From: Bacteroidota bacterium
GTDB lineage: Bacteria > Bacteroidota > Rhodothermia > Rhodothermales > Bin80
Assembly (NCBI GenBank): GCA_026708685.1
Contig: JAPOUL010000032.1
Location: 1 to 59,787 of the forward strand
DNA: 59,787 bases
Direction: 5' to 3'
The notes beneath the pieces are model-generated. The model worked only from the letters and a program-made list of their open reading frames with translations, was not told the origin of the DNA and ran no database searches. The translations under genes were made by a program, and so were the position numbers. Below, piece after piece: positions 1 through 8,951 of this stretch; within the stretch, counting starts at the first letter, position 1; every line of letters begins with the position of its first letter.

Positions 1-12
1 AGGACGTTTTTA

Positions 13-47
13 ACAAAAAAACCCTGTTTTCAGGAAAAAATAGGGTT
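13..47 (-). terminator. Rho-independent terminator overlapping the end of the Calx-beta gene
   Basis: Read on the minus strand, AACCCT (42-47) pairs with AGGGTT (20-25). The loop can pair further through TTTT/AAAA, and a run of seven T follows. The stop codon of the Calx-beta gene (30-32) lies inside the hairpin, so the terminator begins within the last coding codons. Confidence 0.7.
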
Positions 48-3000
48 AAGTTCAGTCATAGGTTCAACGCTCAGAGCGATTTGAGTGGGTGGTTGGTCAT
101 CATTTTTCAAAGTGATTTTGGTATCGGTGACAAGCGGGTTCTCACTGGTGATTGTGATAGTGGCATCGGGCTGATGAATGCTGTTGTTTTGTGGAACAAG
201 TTCAAAGGCTGTACTTCCCTGAAGGGAGTCAGCGGCAATGGTGAGAACCACTCCTGTCACTGGAAGGAAACTGACAGATACGGGGATCTCGTCGGCAAGG
301 ATTTGTAGTGGAAGAGCCAGATCTGTGGGGAACCGAGAATCTCCTTCAATGGTTGCGTTCACCGTAATCTTTGTCGGTCCACCATCTTCAGGAATCGTGT
401 TAGGGGTTGCAACGAGAAGGATCTTTTGAGGCTCTGGATCATCATTGATCAGCCGTACTGTCGCTGGCCCCACCAGTAAATCATCAGGATTTGTAATCAC
501 AACGACCTCATCTCTTTCAAAATTATGATCGTTCAGGGGAGTGAGAGTAAAGGTGGTAGTAGCCTCTAAATCCCCTGCTTTGAAGTCAAGGGATACCCCT
601 GAGACAGGCTGAAAATCAACGGCATCGGATCCTTCACTTCCCTGAATCAAAAGGGACACGTTCTGCTGACTAGGGAAAGCAATGTCATTGTCGATTTTTC
701 CATTGACTGTGATGACGGTAGGACCGTCATCTTCATTGACGGTTGTCGGCGTGACGGTGAGCTGAATTTGACCAGGCTGGTCATCATCGGCAAGTGTGAC
801 GGTGGGGTTACGGTTCACCAGAGGATGGTTGACTACAAGGGTCAGGATTTCATCCACTTCCACTTCAAGATCATTTTCGGGAGTGACGGTAAAGGAAGTT
901 GTACTGGAATTCTCACCAGCGTCAATCGTGAGGGAAATCTCTGAGATCGGTTCAAAGTCAACGGCATTGTCGTTACCACTGGACTGGACCGACATTGAAA
1001 ACACCAAATCCTCAGTGGATGTGACTCCGTTGGCAATGGTGGCAGTGACCGTAATGGACTGTGGGCCTTGATCCTCATGGATCACCAAAGGATCTACACT
1101 TAATTCAACTTCCTCCAACGGGTCATCATCTTCAATAATGACGGTCGTGCTGGAGAACACCGAAGGATCGCTGCTCTCAATGGTCACCACCTCATCAATT
1201 TCATTGCGATTGTCATTTTCTGGAGTGAGATCAAAGGTGGTGGATGCACTTGATTGGGAAGCGGCAATCGTAACGCTAAAATCAGCGACGGGAGCAAAGC
1301 CAACGGCATTCGGTTTTCCTGATCCAGAGATGCTCAGAGGGATCGTCAGATCCTCGGTGAGAGACTGGGCCCCTAACAGGATTGCTGTGATGGTAATGGG
1401 AGTCGTCTCGCTGTCTTCGGCAATCAAGCTAGGGGCTGAACTGAGCATAATACGTGCAAAGCCCTCTGCATCATCGTCAAGTAATTGGATGTCCACGGAG
1501 CCAGTCACCAAAGGATCTATACTGGATAACGTGATCAATTCATGCCCAGTAACGACATTATCATTGATGGGCGTGATGACAAAGGTTTCCGTAGAGGTTC
1601 TAGTGCGTGGATCAAAAACCAGAGTAAAGCTGGATACCGAAGAGAATTCAACCACATCGGAGCGTCCAGATCCTGTTACATCAATCGTAATGGTGGTGGA
1701 TTCAGTGAAGACGGAGGAGGTTCCGAGCGTAGCTGTCACACTCACAGAGGTGGCACCATCGTCTTCTGCAATCGTGGATGGTGTCACTTGAAGACTGATA
1801 TTTCCAGGGGCACCATCATTGTCTATGATCTCAATTGAGGCAGCATTCGTGACCAAGTCACTGCTGCTGGTAATGGAAACTTCTTCGTTGTCTTCATCTT
1901 CAGCATCGTCAATGGGAGTCAGCGAAAAGCTGACTGTCCCAGAGGATGCCCCCCCAGTGATGGTAAGATTCGTTGAAGAGACGGATGTAAAGTCTACCGC
2001 TGAGGCAACGCCTGATCCCTGAATGGATAGGGGAATGATCCGGTCACCCTGATAGACAATATTCGTACTGAGGGTTCCGGTAATCGTGATATTGGTGGCA
2101 CCGTCTGCTTCGTTGATCGTTGGTGGGGCGGCCGTGAGGGCAATCGTCGGGGTTTCATCATCATCAATAAAGTTAATGACATGGTTGCCAGTTAGTAGAC
2201 TGGACGAACTGTTGATGGTAATGGTTCGGCCTTCTTCATCAATCAGATTTTGAATCGGAGTGATCGTAATCGTGACAGGGTTACTCTGGGACGTTTCAGC
2301 TGGAAGCGTAATATTGAAGGTTTCAATGGGCTCAAAACCGGGTACACTTGGGGTTCCCGTTTGGGTTACCGTAACGGGGATAACCTGATCGGTCGCATAG
2401 GTTGTAACGGGGAACGCAGAGACTTGTAAATAGACTCCCACCTCCTCCGGACCTAAATCTTCAAAAACAACCGATGTACCAGACGTTAGATTAATTCCTC
2501 TTGGAGGCAGGTCGTCATCATCCAAATCAATGTTGATGCTGTTGGTAATGTTGAGCAGTGAACTGGTGCTTGACACCGTGATCACTTCGGTGTCCTCATC
2601 CACCGAGTCGTTGATGGGTGTTAGGGTAAAGCTGCCTGTTGCAGTACGTTCGCCAGCACCAACGACAATCGTAAAATTGGAAACAGGTTCAAAATCAACG
2701 GCTGCTGGTGCAAGCGTTCCCCTCACAGTAAATGGAATGCTCTGAGGTTCACCATAGGTGGAGCCTGAATTCACGGTCAAGGTGATAGTGACGACTGGAG
2801 GTGGATCATTTTCATTCACTATGGTGGGAGTGACCTCGAAAAAAATTCCCCGTGGTATGGGGTCGTTATCAGTGATCGTAAATGTGGGAGGGACACCACT
2901 GACCAAACTACTTGGAGAAGAGATGGTCAGCGTTTCATCCGTCTCATCTACGGTATCATCAACAGGAGTCACGGTAAACGTTGCTGTTCCCCTTCTTTCG

Positions 3001-3464
3001 TTTGCTGCAACGGTAATATTGAAATTCGCTATAGGGGCATAATCAACAGCAGAGGCTGTCCCTGACCCGGTGACGGTAATGGGAATGGTTTGTGCTGTAG
3101 TGAAGGGGGACTGACCCATAGGAATTTCTGCAGATACAACGACATCCTGGGAGAAGGATTCAGATTGATTGTTCTGGTTAATGGAAAGAACAAAACTCTG
3201 TCGTTGGATGGATGCGTTTTCTTCAGAGACAATGGTCGTTACAGGATCCTGGGTCGCATCTCCATCACTGATAGAGGAGAATTGCTGATGTATAGAATGA
3301 ACAGGCGATGAAGTTGGTGGTAGGGTAATGCCAGAGTTAGATGTCAGCATTGCTTGAGCAGTGGACAAACCTGGGAGGAAGAACAGAGAAAAGCAGATAA
3401 CCTGAACATAAAGTCTAAAGCGTAGACGTATTACAGCAGGAATATTTTCAAACTTCATCATCAA
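30..3464 (-). CDS. Secreted Calx-beta repeat surface protein, C-terminus cut short
   Basis: The 1144-residue product begins with a basic and then hydrophobic stretch ending near a Thr-Ala-Gln-Ala site, which fits a Sec signal peptide. It then holds about nine tandem repeats of roughly 110 residues. Each opens with a pattern like I-x-L-x-V-x-P-x-x-I-x-E-D-D-G and contains an F-x-P-V-S-x-F/V-x-L-T-I motif and the acidic ending E-V-x-T-I-x-S, as in Calx-beta domains. Such repeats bind calcium and build extracellular adhesins. A tenth repeat starts (about residue 1128) but stops after some 17 residues, and no sorting domain or anchor follows. The protein at the right edge of the window does carry such a C-terminal domain, so this gene may have lost its 3' part. 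The terminator next to the stop argues that the short form is at least transcribed cleanly. Substrate and role are unknown. Confidence 0.85.
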   Translation of the reverse strand: MMMKFENIPAVIRLRFRLYVQVICFSLFFLPGLSTAQAMLTSNSGITLPPTSSPVHSIHQQFSSISDGDATQDPVTTIVSEENASIQRQSFVLSINQNNQSESFSQDVVVSAEIPMGQSPFTTAQTIPITVTGSGTASAVDYAPIANFNITVAANERRGTATFTVTPVDDTVDETDETLTISSPSSLVSGVPPTFTITDNDPIPRGIFFEVTPTIVNENDPPPVVTITLTVNSGSTYGEPQSIPFTVRGTLAPAAVDFEPVSNFTIVVGAGERTATGSFTLTPINDSVDEDTEVITVSSTSSLLNITNSINIDLDDDDLPPRGINLTSGTSVVFEDLGPEEVGVYLQVSAFPVTTYATDQVIPVTVTQTGTPSVPGFEPIETFNITLPAETSQSNPVTITITPIQNLIDEEGRTITINSSSSLLTGNHVINFIDDDETPTIALTAAPPTINEADGATNITITGTLSTNIVYQGDRIIPLSIQGSGVASAVDFTSVSSTNLTITGGASSGTVSFSLTPIDDAEDEDNEEVSITSSSDLVTNAASIEIIDNDGAPGNISLQVTPSTIAEDDGATSVSVTATLGTSSVFTESTTITIDVTGSGRSDVVEFSSVSSFTLVFDPRTRTSTETFVITPINDNVVTGHELITLSSIDPLVTGSVDIQLLDDDAEGFARIMLSSAPSLIAEDSETTPITITAILLGAQSLTEDLTIPLSISGSGKPNAVGFAPVADFSVTIAASQSSASTTFDLTPENDNRNEIDEVVTIESSDPSVFSSTTVIIEDDDPLEEVELSVDPLVIHEDQGPQSITVTATIANGVTSTEDLVFSMSVQSSGNDNAVDFEPISEISLTIDAGENSSTTSFTVTPENDLEVEVDEILTLVVNHPLVNRNPTVTLADDDQPGQIQLTVTPTTVNEDDGPTVITVNGKIDNDIAFPSQQNVSLLIQGSEGSDAVDFQPVSGVSLDFKAGDLEATTTFTLTPLNDHNFERDEVVVITNPDDLLVGPATVRLINDDPEPQKILLVATPNTIPEDGGPTKITVNATIEGDSRFPTDLALPLQILADEIPVSVSFLPVTGVVLTIAADSLQGSTAFELVPQNNSIHQPDATITITSENPLVTDTKITLKNDDQPPTQIALSVEPMTELNPIFS

Positions 3465-3764
3465 TAGGGACTCGTATACTGATCAGAGGGTTGTGGAGCT
3501 ACAGATTGAATGAGATGAATGACGGTCCAACAAGAGCGATGAACTGGTCATGGATGCATCTGTGATACCGAATGATGGATTGTTCGCCTTCAAAGAAGGA
3601 TGGTATGTGTGAATTCAAAAAGAAGTCAGTACCAATGGATGGAACAGCCAACAAATGGAAATCACTTTATGAAAAAGAAAACCCACGGTTGTAAGACAAT
3701 GACGGCGTAATGTTTATATTTGGCACATGGATTGAATGAAGATACCACGATCACGTGGGTAGGC
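3465..3764. other. Intergenic, no gene seen
   Basis: This 300-bp stretch has no convincing reading frame. It should hold the promoter of the Calx-beta gene on its left. Just after the bdr stop on the right is a small dyad, CCACG-ATCA-CGTGG (3745-3758). It has no T-run, so it is at best a weak transcription end. Confidence 0.5.
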
Positions 3765-4769
3765 TTATTCTTGGGTTTTCCAATAGCGGTCGGCCAGATT
3801 CATTGGTTCTACAGTTCCATCAGAGATATGGCGCATGATCTGTTGAGCATGAAAGCGGCCATTTTCGATGAACCACCGACTCGTTCGCAGTCCACCGCAA
3901 ACCGTGCCCGCCATGTAGATTCCAGGGCGATTGGTTTCAAAGGTTTCACCGTGATGAACGGGAGTTCGCAAGTCATCATCCAGTATATCAATGCCTAACT
4001 GTTTCAGGAAAGAATAATCGGGGCGATACCCCGTCATGGCAATGACAAAATCATTTTCTATAACGAATTCACCCTCAGGACCATCCAGGCTCAGGTGATC
4101 CGGTTGGATTGAAATAACCCGCGTCTTAAAATGTACATCAATGCTGCCTTCCTTGATCCGATTCTGAAGGTCTGGCAGGATCCAGTACTTAATTTTTTCG
4201 GATAAACGGTCTCCGCGATGAATCAGAGTGACTTTTGCTCCATAGTGGTGACATTCCAGTGCAGCTTTTGCAGCAGAATTCTTTGCACCGATGACGGCGA
4301 CTCGTTGTCCAGTGTAGCTGTAGGGTTCTCGGTAGTAATGGGTCACTTTTGATAGATTTTCCCCTGGTATATTGAGCCGGTTCGGGATATCAAAAAACCC
4401 GGTCGAGATGATGACTTTTCGGCAGCAATGTTCACCTTTGTTGGTGACCACCGTAAAGTGTTGATCGGATCCATCCACATGCTTGACCCGCTCATATAAA
4501 CGAAGATCCAACGACTCAACCGCGGCAACTCTGCGGTAGTATTTCAGTGCTTCGGGGCGGGTGGGTTTAGCATTTAGGGTAGGGAAGGGGTGTCCGCCGA
4601 TTTCCAGAAGTTCAGCCGTGGAAAAGAACTCCATATGGGTAGGATACCCGACCAGAGAATTAACAAGGGTTCCTTTGTCAAGGATGAGAGCACTCAGATC
4701 ATTTCGGGCGGCTTCAATGCCGCATGCCAGCCCAACAGGACCAGACCCAATGATGACAACGTCTTTCAT
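3765..4769 (-). CDS. bdr: YpdA-family bacillithiol disulfide reductase (putative)
   Basis: FAD/NAD(P)-dependent oxidoreductase of 334 residues. The N-terminal dinucleotide motif is GSGPVG, followed by a typical YpdA stretch (LVGYPTHMEFFSTAELLEIGG). A second nucleotide-binding motif reads VIGAKNSAAKAAL near the middle, and a C-terminal FAD motif reads GIYMAGTVCGG. The family reduces bacillithiol disulfide with NADPH, which implies bacillithiol as the low-molecular-weight thiol. No bsh biosynthesis gene is in the window. I place the start at ATG 4769, one base after the tadA stop, rather than at an in-frame GTG at 4778, because the FAD fold normally begins directly with M-K-D-V. The tight spacing implies co-transcription with tadA. 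Confidence 0.85.
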   Translation of the reverse strand: MKDVVIIGSGPVGLACGIEAARNDLSALILDKGTLVNSLVGYPTHMEFFSTAELLEIGGHPFPTLNAKPTRPEALKYYRRVAAVESLDLRLYERVKHVDGSDQHFTVVTNKGEHCCRKVIISTGFFDIPNRLNIPGENLSKVTHYYREPYSYTGQRVAVIGAKNSAAKAALECHHYGAKVTLIHRGDRLSEKIKYWILPDLQNRIKEGSIDVHFKTRVISIQPDHLSLDGPEGEFVIENDFVIAMTGYRPDYSFLKQLGIDILDDDLRTPVHHGETFETNRPGIYMAGTVCGGLRTSRWFIENGRFHAQQIMRHISDGTVEPMNLADRYWKTQE

Positions 4770-4770
4770 G

Positions 4771-5280
4771 TCAGGCACTGATAAGGGATTTATCAGTCAA
4801 TGCGGTAGGCATTTTTCTGCGTTGCTTAAAAAAATCACGGAGGAGCGTCTCAGACTGTTGGGCTTCCACGCCACTGACGACATCAATCTGGTGATTCAGG
4901 CGCTGATCATGAGTGATGCTATAGAGCGATGATGCACTTCCAGCTTTACTATCAAAAGCTCCGAAGCATAAACGATCAATACGTGCATTGACCATCGCTC
5001 CAGCACACATGGGACATGGTTCCAGAGTGACATAGAGGGTACAACCTGTCAGGAATTTTGATTCAAGGGTTTGACAGGCAGCGGTGATAGCAATCATTTC
5101 GGCATGAGCAGTCGGATCCTGAAGAGATTCCACGAGATTGTGACCTCGGCCGATGATGTGACGGTCACGCACTACGACTGCACCAACTGGAACCTCTCCT
5201 TTCTCTAAAGCCATTTGAGCTTGATGCAGAGCGGACTGCATAAAGCGTCGATCCGGTTCAAGCAGTTGCGACAGGGCCAT
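4771..5280 (-). CDS. tadA: tRNA-specific adenosine deaminase
   Basis: Zinc-dependent deaminase of 169 residues. It converts adenosine 34 to inosine in tRNA-Arg(ACG). The catalytic motif HAEMIAI supplies a zinc His and the proton-shuttling Glu, and the second zinc motif is EPCPMCAGAM. The segment GEVPVGAVVV is characteristic of the family. The start is ATG 5280. A TTG at 5289 is in frame but overlaps the stop of the small upstream gene. Length is normal for bacterial TadA. Confidence 0.93.
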   Translation of the reverse strand: MALSQLLEPDRRFMQSALHQAQMALEKGEVPVGAVVVRDRHIIGRGHNLVESLQDPTAHAEMIAITAACQTLESKFLTGCTLYVTLEPCPMCAGAMVNARIDRLCFGAFDSKAGSASSLYSITHDQRLNHQIDVVSGVEAQQSETLLRDFFKQRRKMPTALTDKSLISA

Positions 5281-5285
5281 ACCAA

Positions 5286-5465
5286 TCAAGTACGACGGGA
5301 TGCTATGAACCGAAGGATAAAACCAACGCCGAACAGAATGATCAAAAGTGGAATGGCCGTTTTGGCAAGCCCTGCAACCAATCCTATAATGACATCAAGG
5401 AGTAGGATCACTGCAACAGCAACAATCGCAATGATGATCCAATTGATCAGCTGAGTAAGCTTCAT
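5286..5465 (-). CDS. 59-aa two-helix membrane protein
   Basis: A small frame, ATG 5463-5465 to TGA 5286-5288, encodes 59 residues. Residues 8-28 (WIIIAIVAVAVILLLDVIIG) and about 36-52 (AIPLLIILFGVGFILRF) form two hydrophobic segments, and the tail I-A-S-R-R-T is basic. This suggests a small inner-membrane protein with its C-terminus inside. It starts 14 bp after the kelch lipoprotein gene and its stop lies 5 bp before the tadA ATG, so it is probably in the same transcript. I do not recognise a family. The strongly membrane-like composition, with one clean frame filling an otherwise empty gap, supports its being real. Confidence 0.6.
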   Translation of the reverse strand: MKLTQLINWIIIAIVAVAVILLLDVIIGLVAGLAKTAIPLLIILFGVGFILRFIASRRT

Positions 5466-5479
5466 TTGGTCGGTCTGGT

Positions 5480-6793
5480 TTATTGAAATGAAATGCGTAA
5501 ATACTCTGATGTAGTGATAGCGGTTCCGTTGGCAGAGAATCCTCCGACGATCAGTACGGACCTCAATCCAGCGGAAATTGCGGTATGGTCATAGCGGGCA
5601 ACCATGCGTCGTGAAGGAGTCAGGGTAAAGAATCGTTCAGTTGGTTCATGAAAAATTCCAATGGTCAAAGGGATTTCATTCGACTCATTTGTCCCCCCGA
5701 AGATACCATACAGACCCGCAAAGAGTGCCGCAGTGGAATGAGCTGTGCGGGGAGTGATGAACTGGACCAATGGCGAAAAGCTGAGTCCAGAAGCCCGCGG
5801 ATAACGGATGTTCATATTGGCATTGACGATCATACTATTTCTAAATTGGCTCCCTAAGAGAATGTACGAATCAGATTTGGTTTGGGTTACAGTATGTTGG
5901 GAAACGGGTTCAAAAAGCAATGGAGCCGAAGCTTCCGTGTTGAGAGCAACCAATTCTTGCGATTCAATCTGAAAGGATCGCATATCTTGGCGAACACCGA
6001 GCTGTGGATCTGATCCATATCGTACATCGCCAAAGCCACCCATCAAGTCAAGAATCAATGCCCCCGAAGATTCACGTATGATCGCCGAGTGATGCATGCG
6101 CCGAATTGGTTGACCGTTTACGGGGATCTCTGTGAAGGCGGGCACTGTGGCAGTGGGATCAAAGAGTTCAACGGTTTCAACTAAATCACTCACACGGGTT
6201 GGCTCATCAACTCTGCTGCCTCCTGCTATCAGTACGCGCCGGTCAGGAAGTAAAATTGCAGTATGTCCAGTACGGGGCGTAATCATCGGCTGCTCCATAA
6301 GAGTAAATTGCTGAGAGTCCCGACGGAGCAGGAACGATTCACCTTGAGCAGTGCCTCCTCTTTCAAACGTTCCTCCCGATACCATCAAGCTTCCGTCGCG
6401 AAGCCTTACGACAGAATGACCACCTCTGGGTTGAGGGAGCGAGGGGGCCTCCGAGGATATGCTGTGAGGCAGATAGATTGCATAGGTCGTATCCATTCGT
6501 GAGACACCATCTTGATCGTTGGCAGTCAAGAAGAATGGGTTGATTCCTAAGCGGAGCCCCAAAGAAATTTCCCAATACCCAGGCCCCAGTGGGGAAGGAT
6601 TCATGGCCACCCCATTGAGCGTGACTCCTTCTACGGGGCGGAAATGAGTTGACTGAACTCGCAAAGTAATGATCTGAGTGGTGAGAACCTGAGATAGATC
6701 AGGTTCAATGACCTGTAGAAGTGGCTCGGAGGTCTCCACAAAGGGGCGTTCACATGCAACTAAAACCAAGGTTAGAATCCACCAGTTTCGCAT
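5480..6793 (-). CDS. Kelch/galactose-oxidase-like repeat lipoprotein
   Basis: The product has 437 residues. The N-terminus MRNWWILTLVLVAC gives a lipobox (L-V-A-C) with the lipidated Cys near residue 14. An Ig-like segment of about 90 residues is followed by kelch-type repeats, seen as PRGGHSVVRLRDGSLMVSGG, PRTGHTAILLPDRRVLIAGG and a final YDHTAISAGLRSVLIVGG. These fold into a beta-propeller, usually used for binding. No copper-radical catalytic residues can be assigned, so binding is likelier than oxidase activity. ATG 6793 is preferred over TTG 6802, which would overlap the truA stop. It lies directly after truA on the same strand. Confidence 0.75.
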   Translation of the reverse strand: MRNWWILTLVLVACERPFVETSEPLLQVIEPDLSQVLTTQIITLRVQSTHFRPVEGVTLNGVAMNPSPLGPGYWEISLGLRLGINPFFLTANDQDGVSRMDTTYAIYLPHSISSEAPSLPQPRGGHSVVRLRDGSLMVSGGTFERGGTAQGESFLLRRDSQQFTLMEQPMITPRTGHTAILLPDRRVLIAGGSRVDEPTRVSDLVETVELFDPTATVPAFTEIPVNGQPIRRMHHSAIIRESSGALILDLMGGFGDVRYGSDPQLGVRQDMRSFQIESQELVALNTEASAPLLFEPVSQHTVTQTKSDSYILLGSQFRNSMIVNANMNIRYPRASGLSFSPLVQFITPRTAHSTAALFAGLYGIFGGTNESNEIPLTIGIFHEPTERFFTLTPSRRMVARYDHTAISAGLRSVLIVGGFSANGTAITTSEYLRISFQ

Positions 6794-6798
6794 TAGAG

Positions 6799-7563
6799 TC
6801 AAGGCTGAAATAATGCAGTAGAGTATTCAACATGATGTAATATCAATGCGTGGGGTGGGGCGGATGGACCAGCATTTCTACGATCCTGACTTGCGAAGGT
6901 GTTCTGCAGTTCTTCAAGAGACATTTTTGACTGTCCAATTTCAAGCAGAGTTCCAACAATCGAACGCACCATTCCATGCAGAAAGCGGTTGGATTCAATG
7001 ATGAACCTCCAGCAATAGGGCTGATGTTCGTGTTCCCACTGGGCGCGAGTCACCGTACAAACGCGGTTAATGGTTGCACTGCGGGTTCGACAGAATGCTC
7101 CAAAATGGTGTGAACCAGTGAGAATCTCAGCTGCAAGGTTCATACGCTCAAAGTCTATTCTGGGTAGAACCAGAAGGCGTTGATGACGATGCAGGGCGAA
7201 AGGTTTGCACGAAATCAGATAGTGATACGTTCGACGAATTGCATCGTATCGGGCATGAAACTGATCGTGGGATTGAGCCGCTGACCGAACGGCAATGGTA
7301 GCTGGTAGCAGTCCATTTAAAGCGTTTGGGAGGCGTTTCCATTGATCAACGGGAATCGGTTCGCACCGAAAATGAGCCACCTGACCGGTAGCATGGACCC
7401 CGGCATCCGTTCGCCCTGAACCAACAATTTGAATCTGATCGGAGCGCAGATATGTTCTCAATGCCTCCTCCACAGTGGATTGGATCGTACATTGTGCATC
7501 TTGACGTTGCCATCCACTATAATCTGTACCATCGTATTCTAAAAGCAATACATAGGTGGGCAT
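6799..7563 (-). CDS. truA: tRNA pseudouridine(38-40) synthase
   Basis: TruA isomerises uridines 38-40 in the anticodon stem of many tRNAs. The product of 254 residues starts MPTYVLLLEYDGTDYSGWQRQ, the usual N-terminus. It carries the catalytic motif GSGRTDAGVHATGQVAHF with the active-site Asp, and near the C-terminus F-L-H-G-M-V-R-S-I-V-G-T-L-L-E-I-G. The frame is open upstream to 7695, but the extra 44 residues do not resemble TruA, so ATG 7563 is chosen. It is divergent from aroK across about 140 bp that must hold both promoters. Confidence 0.95.
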   Translation of the reverse strand: MPTYVLLLEYDGTDYSGWQRQDAQCTIQSTVEEALRTYLRSDQIQIVGSGRTDAGVHATGQVAHFRCEPIPVDQWKRLPNALNGLLPATIAVRSAAQSHDQFHARYDAIRRTYHYLISCKPFALHRHQRLLVLPRIDFERMNLAAEILTGSHHFGAFCRTRSATINRVCTVTRAQWEHEHQPYCWRFIIESNRFLHGMVRSIVGTLLEIGQSKMSLEELQNTFASQDRRNAGPSAPPHALILHHVEYSTALFQP

Positions 7564-7706
7564 GTACGGACCTAGGGTGAATTGAATCTCATTGTACACA
7601 TCATGGCATCTCCTGTTTGAATGGAATCGTTTTTGTGGATGGATCACCGTAACATAGATATATGTTCGTGGTCCGTAATTTATGCAGAGAATCATACTTC
7701 AATAGA

Positions 7707-8249
7707 ATGGCAAAGACTTCTAGGATCTTACTGACGGGCTTCATGGGTTGCGGCAAGAGTGCAGTTGGACAGATATTAGCTAGCATCCTATCCAAGAAAT
7801 TCATTGATTTGGATAAGACCATTGAAGATTTCCACAATCTAACTGTTGAGCAAATCTTTGCTCAAAGTGGTGAGGATGCATTTCGTCAACTAGAAACCAG
7901 TACCCTAGTCACACTTCCAGAAAATGTTGTGTGTGCGTTGGGCGGGGGAACGCTCATGAGGGAAGAAAATCTGCAATGGGCCCTGCATCATGGCCATGTA
8001 CTTTATTTGAGTGCATCCACTGCAGAACTGGTCGCACGGCTGATCAAGGATCCAACTGTTCGCCCCTTATTGAGACAGCATGATGGCGAACCATTATCAG
8101 AGAAGGTCATGGAAGAACGGGTGGAACGATTGCTCAGCAATCGAGAACCAGTCTATTCGCTTGCACATCATACATTGAATACCGATGGACTGACACCTGC
8201 TGAGGTTGCTCACCTTTGTGCTCGTGTCTATCGCAATCTGAAGGAGTGA
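7707..8249 (+). CDS. aroK: Shikimate kinase
   Basis: Phosphorylates shikimate with ATP in chorismate biosynthesis. The product has 180 residues from ATG 7707; an in-frame ATG at 7662 would add 15 residues not typical of the family. The Walker A motif is GFMGCGKS. The shikimate-binding parts are seen as FIDLDKTIE, FRQLE and CALGGGT, and the lid region holds R-P-L-L. The 3' end overlaps the convergent rnhB gene by 22 bp. No other aro gene is nearby. Confidence 0.95.
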   Translation: MAKTSRILLTGFMGCGKSAVGQILASILSKKFIDLDKTIEDFHNLTVEQIFAQSGEDAFRQLETSTLVTLPENVVCALGGGTLMREENLQWALHHGHVLYLSASTAELVARLIKDPTVRPLLRQHDGEPLSEKVMEERVERLLSNREPVYSLAHHTLNTDGLTPAEVAHLCARVYRNLKE

Positions 8250-8815
8250 CGATGATGGATGGTGGGGCCCATTTCAAGAAGTGCACTGTAATGACTTTTG
8301 GTTGGGTATCCAACATTTGTGTTCCATCCATACTCTGGGAATTGGTGATGGAGATCTTCCATCCATTGATCACGCAGCACTTTTGCAACAATGGATGCTC
8401 CGGCAATGGACTGGCTTCGTTGATCTCCCTTGACCAGCGTTAGTTGTGGGCAGTTCAGCTTCGGGATGATCTGGTTTCCATCCACCAGTACGGCATCAGG
8501 AATGCAATCAAGGGATTCGATTGCTCTTTTCATCGCCAAAAGAGATGCATGGAGGATATTGAGATCATCAATTTCACTTGGATCAGCACATCCAATCCCT
8601 ACATCAACAGATGTGTTACAAATGATTTGAAGACAGTCCTCACGAGAATGCTTCAGCAATGATTTGCTGTCGCGGAGTTCACCAACAACGGTATGAGGTG
8701 GCAGGATGACTGCAGCTGCAAAGACAGGACCCGCCAGTGCACCGCGTCCTACCTCATCTACCCCGGCGATGAGGGATCTGTTTTGTTTCCATAAGATCGC
8801 TTCAAGTTCAATCAT
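8228..8815 (-). CDS. rnhB: Ribonuclease HII
   Basis: Endonuclease that cuts the RNA strand of RNA-DNA hybrids, including single ribonucleotides in DNA. The product has 195 residues. The N-terminal catalytic motif is AGVDEVGRGALAGPV, holding the Asp-Glu pair. The following acidic residues are in VLVDGN, and the C-terminal H-R-H-S-F-R ending is typical. ATG 8815 leaves about 22 residues before the first motif. It is convergent with aroK and divergent from rho. Confidence 0.95.
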   Translation of the reverse strand: MIELEAILWKQNRSLIAGVDEVGRGALAGPVFAAAVILPPHTVVGELRDSKSLLKHSREDCLQIICNTSVDVGIGCADPSEIDDLNILHASLLAMKRAIESLDCIPDAVLVDGNQIIPKLNCPQLTLVKGDQRSQSIAGASIVAKVLRDQWMEDLHHQFPEYGWNTNVGYPTKSHYSALLEMGPTIHHRHSFRLR

Positions 8816-8951
8816 GGCTTCGCTCTTGAAACCTACCGAGGATGAGGGTGTTCAAGACGAACCACCTCCTCATCCCCGCCGCATTTTTCACGGTTGTGGA
8901 TTCCAATACTCGGTTTGTATCTGTTCAAACGTAATGTTCATCACTCTGTAA

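Noticed and set aside
1138..1791. 217-codon plus-strand frame opposite the Calx-beta gene
   Set aside because: It is a shadow of the repeat-rich coding strand; its low-complexity Val/Ser/Thr content mirrors the repeats.
8706..8951. 81-codon plus frame across the rnhB start, in frame with rho
   Set aside because: Most of it is antisense to rnhB; only the last 45 codons are outside it, and they do not resemble Rho.
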